Below are positions 57,601 to 64,000 of a stretch of DNA of 64,000 bases, in pieces (position 1 is the first letter of the stretch; every line of letters starts with the position of its first letter). This DNA is from Spinacia oleracea (taxonomy: Eukaryota; Streptophyta; Magnoliopsida; Caryophyllales; Amaranthaceae): positions 97,929,152 through 97,993,151 of the forward strand of contig NC_079491.1 of assembly GCF_020520425.1 (NCBI RefSeq), written 5' to 3'. The translations under genes were made by a program, and so were the position numbers. Below the pieces are notes generated by a model, which had not been told where the DNA came from, made no database searches, and saw nothing but the letters and a program-made list of their open reading frames with translations.

Positions 57601-58146
57601 TAACAGAAAAGATAACTTTGAAAAATTGATACACCCCTCGTACAATTTCTCCTCAGAAGCTTCAAGCAACTTCTTATATGTCACATCTTCTTCTATTGTA
57701 GAATAATCATATTCTACATCTGTGTCATAGGCCACGGGCTCCTCAATCCATTCATCATCCTCTCGTGCTTCTAAATTTGGGCAATTGGGAGGCATATTAA
57801 CACTAAATGCTGATCTTAATAGCCCTCCCATATTATCTCGACCTACAAACCCACTTTGGTTATCAAGGGAACCTTCACTAGTAATCCCTCCATCACTCTC
57901 AAACATACGCTGAAACGTATCCCCTTTACCATGAAAAATCCAATCCTTATATGGCTTATAAAATCCCTTAAACAAAATATGCCTCTCCACTTCATTTACG
58001 GAGAACCATTTCTCTACCTTACAGTTCTTACATGGACATCTAATTTTTCCTTCGACTAGATCTTGCTTGGCAAACTCAATAAATTCCATACAACCGTCGA
58101 TATTTTCATGATGACCAGTGGGTAGATCGATCCAACTTTTATCCAT
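54617..58146 (-). CDS. TNP2/TNPD-like CACTA transposase, four exons, one frameshift
   Basis: Exon 1, 58146-55772: an N-terminal transposase-associated domain (residues 1-77: DKSWIDLPTG, IRCPCKNCKVEKW), the TNP2 catalytic region at about 290-500 (MRWHDTERLGEDDKKILRHP, GYNACPICLDSTPSDRFG), and DUF4218 at about 690-790 (LPVALRASKATKVIDL, VQYRWMYPIER). An 87-base intron (55771-55685) is a multiple of three and is read through as open frame. Exon 2, 55684-55389 (YLSHLKSHVTNKAQPEGSIA). Exon 3, 55309-55204. Exon 4, 55126-54617, carries DUF4216 (DYKVVLFRCDWVD, QVFYIEDE). In exon 2, near 55478, the frame shifts by one base (a lost G in a G run), so this copy would truncate at 55444. The product cuts the transposon at its CACTA ends. 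The catalytic part is intact. Confidence 0.92.
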
Positions 58147-58990
58147 ATCTATACGAAATTAGTTGAGTAATTAGTAATATACGTCGGTCGCAAAATAGGA
58201 AATTTTTATATGTACTTATTAAAATATTATAATAATTCTTAGAACCTTGATATATCACACGAGATTAATTTAAGTCACATAACACCTCCGTACACAACTC
58301 TTCTTAACTCATACCATAACTTATGGTTTTTTGTTTAATCATTCTTCCTTAGTGACTAATATTTGTGATCTATCTTCATCTTCTAAAAGTTATTACCCTC
58401 TATCACTTCCATATTATATTTTCTTTTTGCGTACAAGATCATACTTTCAACTTCACATGAATTTGCAAGGAAAATAAAGCATGTGATTTTAGCGCACAAG
58501 GTGATATTTTCAACTTCACACGAAGACAACAATATAAATCCATTTTTTAAAAGGAGTAAGAGTACCTTAAGTAACGTGGCATCACATAATCAGAATTTAT
58601 GGTAAAATTTCTTGGATTAAATGTAATTAAGCTAAGCAAAATTATGCAGTGGGGATAATGTAATTAGACAAACAATACCAACACAAAATTTGAAGCTATT
58701 ATATCAAAACATTTGAAATTAAATCAACAGGAATACAATAGAAAGATCCAACTTTTGCATGATTGACGTAAGTTATGATAGCACAATAAAATTCGGTATA
58801 TGCTCATTGTATATATATTGGACATCGAGGAAATGTAAAGCCACGGAAATTATATTCTAACACTTAACAAACCTAACTTGCAGAGTTGTAGCCCACCCTT
58901 GTCCATACAAAATTAGGGAAATAACAATTGTCCAATAAAAAACCTAAAAGGGACTTTATAGTATACATACCTCTAGTATCAAAGAGCATA
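58147..58990. promoter_or_regulatory. TNP2 upstream region
   Basis: AT-rich DNA between the TNP2 start and a 70-base tandem repeat. No clear TATA box can be chosen by eye among many AT runs. Confidence 0.3.
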
Positions 58991-58991
58991 T

Positions 58992-59131
58992 GCAACGCAC
59001 GAACCGATGCACGAACCTACGAACAACGCTAAAGACTTGCAGGAAACCTTGAACCGGTGTAGCAACGCACGAATTGATGCACGAACCTACGAACAACGCT
59101 AAAGAATCACAGGAAACCTTGAACCGGTGTG
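58992..59131. repeat. 70-bp tandem duplication upstream of TNP2
   Basis: Two units start GCAACGCACGAA at 58992 and 59062 and end GAACCTTGAACCGGTGT-like. Each unit repeats CACGAACC and is GC-richer than its surroundings. Confidence 0.92.
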
Positions 59132-59492
59132 GTCGGCGAAACCTGATAATGTTGATAAATTATGGTCAAAATATAAGGACAACAACATTATCAGGAATTT
59201 AAAATCTAAAAAATATAGTAGATGAAGTTATCAACTTAAACAGAAAACACTACAAACATATCAATTCATGACCATGAATGCTCCATGAAAATGAACAAAT
59301 GTAGGGAAGCAATGTGCTAAGCGCAGGTCAAAGAAGGGTGTTTTTTCTACATGGAAAGTAAAAGCAAATATTATCTGCAATCTACTCCGCGATAAGGGGA
59401 TCAAGCAATTGAGTTTACGAAAGTCGTTATTATGGGGCGACAAAAATACCAGAGGAGAGAGAAAGGAGATAGTGGTGAACGTAGAGGGACAG

Positions 59493-59750
59493 GATCAGAA
59501 GTGAACTGATCAGAAGTGAACTGATCAGAAGTGAACTGATCAGAAGTGAACTGATCAGAAGTGAACTGATCAGAAATGAACTGATCAGAAGTGAACTAAT
59601 CAGAAGTGAACTGATCAAAAGTGAACTGATCAGAAGTGAACTGATCAGGACTGATCAGGATTGATCAGTAAGGACTATTCAGAACTGATCTGATCAAGAC
59701 TGATCTGGACTGATCTGATCAGGACTGATCTGATCAGGACTGATCTATTT
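59493..59750. repeat. 15-bp minisatellite GATCAGAAGTGAACT and GATCAG cluster
   Basis: About ten copies of GATCAGAAGTGAACT to 59650, then irregular GATCAGGACTGATCTG words. On the minus strand this gives a spurious Ile-Ser-Ser-Leu-Leu frame. Confidence 0.95.
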
Positions 59751-60415
59751 TCTATGTCGTCTGAGAGTGCAAGTGTCACAGTCCATAGAAAGCTAGCTAT
59801 TTCATTTATTACTCAAAAGTGATCACCATACTCCGTATTAAGCAGCCATATTATCTCATATTCAAGGAAGTTGACAGAACACAACACATAATTAAAAAGA
59901 CTCCCAAAAGTTTTATAATAATATTAATCCTATTTTGTTATGTCTAATCTAAATATTAGTCATTATAGATTACTCTTCTATTATGACTCATCAATTCCAC
60001 GATCAATTATTTATAACTTGTACACCGTAGCAATCAGTATGTATTACTCCACTTCTTAAGCTCTTAGCTAGTGTTTGTTTGAATAATGAAATAAGAATAG
60101 TAATCACAATTTTGGATTAGATTCTATTAATTTGTTAAGAATAGAGTTATTCAAATAGAACGATAATCTCATGATTGAGCTTGAACTGATTTAGTGAAAC
60201 ACTCCTATCCGCTGCAATTGCATAGCCTCTAAAACTTTTTCTGTTAATGTTTCCCATTTTTTCCCGGTTATGCGCAACACATGATGTATATAGTTAAGGT
60301 TCGATAGTTATATTAGCAACACCAACATAAATTGGGATTTTTTCCAATTCTAATTACATTATTTATGTGTGGGATAAAGTAATTAAACCTAAACAACACC
60401 AACACAAATCAGGAG

Positions 60416-60635
60416 AAGAAGTGAACTGATCAGAAGTGAACTGATCAGAACTGATCAGGATGGATCAGTAAGGATTGATCAGGACTGATTTGACCAGGAA
60501 TGATCCGATCAGGACTGATCTGATCAGGATTGATCAGAGCAGGACTGATCTATTTTCTATGTCGTAAATAGCCTAGGACTGATCTATTGTCATGTAATGC
60601 ATGATCTATTGTCATGTAATGCATGATCTGTTTTC
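60416..60635. repeat. Second GATCAG cluster
   Basis: Repeats the same units as 59493-59750 in a shorter form (two GAAGTGAACTGATCA, then GATCAGGACTGATCTG). It shares a flank with that cluster (TGATCTATTTTCTATGTCGT at about 59741 and about 60546), so the two are duplicates. ATGATCTATTGTCATGTAATGC follows in tandem. Confidence 0.9.
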
Positions 60636-60933
60636 TAAAATCAATAGAGATAAAAAGTTCAGGTATGTAATAAAAAATACTCTAAACAGCTCTATAGAGA
60701 AGCACTAAAAAAAGCTAGGTAACGACTCTTTACCATAAACCCTTACTCGCAAGTTCAAAATAATTCAACAGAAGAATACAATGTCGTTCTTTCTAACAAT
60801 AGAACCTAAATTGTAGCCAAACCATCCATCTCAAAAATTTGCTACTGTTACTTTTAACTCGATACATGTTGAAACTAACTGATATGTTATTATCAAAGCT
60901 CGTAGTCATAAAAACCATTTATGCATGCTGCAG

Positions 60934-61126
60934 TTTATTGGGGCAAAGATGGGGGCCTCAGGACTACAAATACAAACATAAAGTGGCCTAATTAGCATCC
61001 CTAGTAATATCTGATGTGTTGTTGTGGAATATCTTCGTAGAGGTGCCCTAAAGAAATACCTCATTGATAATCGAAGGAAGAAGCTAGCTTTTAAGGTTGT
61101 CCACCAGTTGGCGCTTGATCTTTCTA
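60934..61126 (+). pseudogene. Captured exon of a Raf-like protein kinase
   Basis: After an acceptor (CATGCTGCAG), the + strand encodes FIGAKMGASGLQIQ. After a short degraded stretch it continues CVVVEYLRRGALKKYLIDNR and RKKLAFKVVHQLALDLSR. This is kinase subdomains IV-VIa of plant Raf-like (MAPKKK group C) kinases. The frame is broken near 60990-61015, where relatives have a short insert, so it is a relic. It is on the strand opposite to the transposase genes, like the other captured pieces. Confidence 0.75.
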
Positions 61127-61129
61127 GAG

Positions 61130-62780
61130 TGACAAATAATTTTGCAAACTCAGATAAATAATACCGGATGATAAGCTATAGTTCAAAGCTACTCTCAACT
61201 TGGCATGATAAACTCAGATAAACAATAAGCTAGTGCTGATAAGATAATATTTGGTTAGCTATGACAGTTCAAAACCGGATGATAGAAACTCAGAAATGGT
61301 TATCTGAGTTTATCATCCCAGCTATGACAGTTCAAAAATCAAAACCGGATGTTCTATCCCTTAACTTAGTTAAGCTATAGTTCAAAGCTACTCTCACTTC
61401 TCTGTGTTTTGAACTGCATATATTCAGATTAGGGTGCTTATTGCATAGGTTTATTCCTTACTCCATACAACTGGTAGTCAAACCTATATTTGGTGCCAAC
61501 TAAAGCAGGGAAAGGCAAAGAAATTTATAATAAAGACAAGCAAAGTGCTGATAAGATAAGATATTTAACACTGCGATACACTGCCACTACCTAATACTAC
61601 AGTTATGACATATAGAAAGCATGCAGTAGCTTAACATAACGATGACAGGCAGACAATGAGCTTATCAGTCACCTAATACTAAGTTCTGCTTTGTAAAGCT
61701 CAGTTCTGTTTTGTGCAAAGTTTTTTCAGTTCTTTTCTACTTACAGTCAGTCCATTGGTCACACATTTCACATAATCAGTCACAGAAAACAGTGTAGCCT
61801 CAAAAGAAGTTATAGATAACAGTAGAAAATGCTAAGTGAAAGGGTTCAAATAATTAGTATAAGTTCTATAGCGACAAATAATTTTGCAAACTCATCCAAC
61901 ATTCACATTTGATGCACCAAGTTTCTCACTAAAGACAACCTAAACTAACCAAGTGCAGCTAGGTGTCTTAAAGATTGACAACAGATTTTTCATACTAAGT
62001 ACCAGATATCTTGGTCAGAGATTATCACCTAAATCTCACTAAATGTCTGTGTGTCTTTATACAAAGGATTGCCATGTATCCTAATTTCAAAGATTCTAGG
62101 CCAACTAAAAGTTGCAAATTTAAAACTATGGAATCGCAAAAGTACAAAGTAATTCAAGAAAGATACCGCAGAAAATTAGAAATAGATTGACAATACCTAC
62201 AGTAGTAACAACACGGAAGAAGAAGTCAGACGTTCACCACTTTCCAACTATCGTCCAAATTACCAACTATCTGCAATTGAAAACTAAAATAAATGAAATA
62301 GCAAACACTCTGTAAGCGGTATATAGAAAATCACAGAAACTAAGAAGACCCATTCTAGTTTTTTTCTTGAATTAAGGATGCAATATAACATGGAAAACTT
62401 AAAGGCATATGATTGACATTAGAAATTGACATGAAAAAACGTGAATTAACAATATATGACGGAAATTAAAATAGTGAATCAAACCTAAACATTGTTATAT
62501 GATAAAAATCAAATAGTGAAGGCGTGAAGCAGACCAAAAATACCTGGCGAATATATCCGGCAACACCGAGGATGAAGCAGCAATTAAGAAACAAGAGTAT
62601 GCTTGAATTTCTCCAATTAAAAACCAGAGAGAGCAACGAATTTATCTTGAATTTGTTGGGCGAATTGTGAATTCAATAATTGGGATTTTTCATGAATTTA
62701 TAGGATGAGGAGTGAGATAGCTTATACTGGGAGATTTGACTTTGCTAACGTAAAGGTTGAAGACGGAATTCAAGGAATTC
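61130..62780. other. CACTA-1 right interior, gene-poor
   Basis: Contains inverted and direct copies of AAACTCAGATAA and GACAGTTCAAAA(C)CGGATG between 61145 and 61350. The rest is AT-rich with no supported gene. Confidence 0.5.
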
Positions 62781-62784
62781 GTTA

Positions 62785-62868
62785 ATGGCCGGTGCTGAAG
62801 GTGAGGAGGAGAGAGACGAATTCATCGGAAATCTGACGAGGGTGGTTAGTTTCGTAACGCAGCAAGGT
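62785..62868 (+). other. Exon-like fragment near CACTA-1 right end, unrecognised
   Basis: The + strand ATG opens MAGAEGEEERDEFIGNLTRV and VSFVTQQ, ending at a donor-like AAG|GTATGTCG. It lies in the only GC-rich stretch of the right end. It could be another captured first exon, but I cannot assign a family. Confidence 0.35.
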
Positions 62869-63024
62869 ATGTCGGTGGGAGGAGGTTGAGAGAAACGTGG
62901 GAGGTGGGTTGAGAGTTAGGCGGGATTCTGCGAAAAAAACAGAGAGTTAGGCGGGATTTTTTGCCCAAAAATTCAGTTGCATTGCTGCCTCACAAACACG
63001 TGCAACACACGTGTCTTTTTTTTG

Positions 63025-63174
63025 TCAATAGCGACGCTTTAGAACGTCGAAATATTTTGCGGCTCTCTAAAGCGTCGCAATTTACAAATTAATATTCGCG
63101 CCCCAATTTCCTTGCGACTCTTTGTTAGACCGTCACAATAATTCCGTCTCAATATGTACCTCTTTTTTGTAGTG
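63025..63174. repeat. CACTA-1 right subterminal and terminal repeats
   Basis: GCGACGCTTTAGAACGTCG, CTCTAAAGCGTCGCAA and CTTGCGACTCT words, then the terminus TTTTTTGTAGTG. They pair with the left end at 43641-44090. Confidence 0.9.
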
Positions 63175-63177
63175 GTT
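63175..63177. other. CACTA-1 target-site duplication, right copy
   Basis: GTT follows the terminal TAGTG and equals 43638-43640. Confidence 0.95.
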
Positions 63178-64000
63178 GTCATCAGTTCCAATCTTGTTTA
63201 TCTCGACTTCTTTTCTTTCAACGAACTCTCGTAGAAGGTGAAATCTACGAAGTACATAGGAATGTCATTTCCGATAAGTAATATGTCGTCGACATATAAT
63301 ACTAGGAAAGAAATTTTGCTCCCACTGACCTTCTTGTATACACAAGATTCGTCTGCGTTCTTGATGAAACCAAAGTCACTGACTGCTTCATCAAAACGTA
63401 TATTCCAGCTCCTGGATGCCTGCTTCAATCCGTAGATTGACTTCTTTAGCTTGCATACCTTTTTAGCATTCTTTGGATCCTCAAAACCTTCAGGTTGTGT
63501 CATAAACACAGTTTCTGTTAAAACGCCGTTTAAGAAAGCAGTTTTGACATCCATCTGCCATATTTCGTAATCGTAATATGCAGCGATTGCTAACATTATC
63601 CGAATAGACTTTAGCATTGCAACTGGTGAAAAGGTTTCATCGTAATCCACACCGTGGACTTGCCTGTAACCTTTTGCAACCAATCTAGCTTTGAAAACTT
63701 CAAGTTTCCCATCCTTGTCCTTTTTCAGTTTGAAAACCCATTTGCTTCCAATGGCTTGGTAGCCATCTGGCAAATCGACCAAATCCCATACTTGGTTTTC
63801 AGACATGGAGTCTAATTCAGATTGCATGGCTTCTTGCCATTGCTTGGAGCTAGGGCTCGTCATAGCTTGTTTGTAAGTCGCAGGTTCATCACTTTCAAGT
63901 AATAGAACGTCATAGCTCTCGTTCGTCAAAATACCTAAGTACCTTTCCGGTTGAGATCTATATCTTTGCGATCTACGCGAGGTAACATTTCTAGATTGAC
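63175..64000 (-). pseudogene. Copia-B pol: reverse transcriptase, internally deleted; runs off right edge
   Basis: The minus-strand frame is open from the window edge to 63198. Reverse transcriptase motifs are KQWQEAMQSELDSMSENQVW, KARLVAKGYRQVHGVDYDET, MDVKTAFLNGVL and the catalytic YVDDILLIGND. Directly after GNDIP the sequence jumps to the far C-terminal end of RNase H (FVERKEVEINKIGTDDN in another frame, 63177-63235), which continues at 43640. So about 200 or more codons (end of reverse transcriptase, most of RNase H) are deleted, and the frame shifts at that join. The gag, protease and integrase parts lie outside the window. Confidence 0.9.

Larger units (their letters stand above)
43641..63174 (-). 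mobile_element. CACTA-1: complete En/Spm-type DNA transposon with TNPA, TNP2 and captured host-gene fragments
   Basis: 19534 bp. The termini are CACTACAAAAAA inward on both sides, with subterminal GCGACGCTTTAGAGCGTC-type repeats and a GTT target duplication. Both transposase genes read on the minus strand. Fragments of host genes lie on the + strand, between and beside them. It interrupts Copia-B at a point where the polyprotein reads GTDDN/ISDPL. Confidence 0.96.

Noticed and set aside
59430-59618. Hydrophobic Ile-Ser-Ser-Leu-Leu repeat protein
   Set aside because: Pure translation of the GATCAGAAGTGAACT minisatellite; no start context or conservation.

Overview
The window is plant nuclear DNA, almost certainly from a flowering plant with a large, transposon-rich genome. 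It holds a deep nest of transposable elements, and I find no intact host gene, tRNA or rRNA. The evidence is a plant LINE reverse transcriptase, Ty1/copia and Ty3/gypsy polyproteins with Met-tRNA primer sites, a plant En/Spm (CACTA) transposon with TNP2 and TNPA genes, plant-like introns, and small pieces of host genes carried inside transposons. I cannot name the species from sequence alone.

Layout. (1) A LINE (1-3072, + strand, runs off the left edge) ends in a poly(A) tail inside the left LTR of Gypsy-A. (2) Gypsy-A (minus strand, Tekay-like chromovirus) runs from its 3' LTR (3073-3961 plus 17703-18520) to its 5' LTR (30969-33963). It was split twice. Copia-A, a SIRE-like element in a truncated head-to-tail dimer (3962-17702), sits in its 3' LTR. 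CACTA-2 (about 20718-26631) sits in its reverse transcriptase/RNase H region. (3) Gypsy-A itself lies in the 3' LTR of Gypsy-B (33964-41271, minus strand, Athila/Tat-like, badly broken). (4) Copia-B (41272 to the right edge, minus strand) is inserted in the gag region of Gypsy-B. (5) CACTA-1 (43641-63174) is inserted in Copia-B, with a GTT target duplication on both sides.

The most unusual parts are the two class II transposons. CACTA-1 is 19.5 kb with both termini and two multi-exon transposase genes, TNPA (46445-52142) and TNP2 (54617-58146). On the opposite strand it carries fragments of at least three host genes: a DUF1279/FAM210-like protein, a SART3-like HAT-repeat protein and a Raf-like protein kinase. 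CACTA-2 has no transposase. It carries an exon of ribosomal protein L30 joined in phase to an unrelated first exon, so it could encode a chimeric protein. It also carries an 18-unit satellite of about 161-bp monomers arranged as an A-B-C-D higher-order repeat with an exact 644-bp period. GATCAG-based palindromes and minisatellites recur in both.

Most retroelement frames are broken by a few recent lesions, several of them TAG stops. The LTR pairs differ by about 2% by eye, so most of the nest looks recent.
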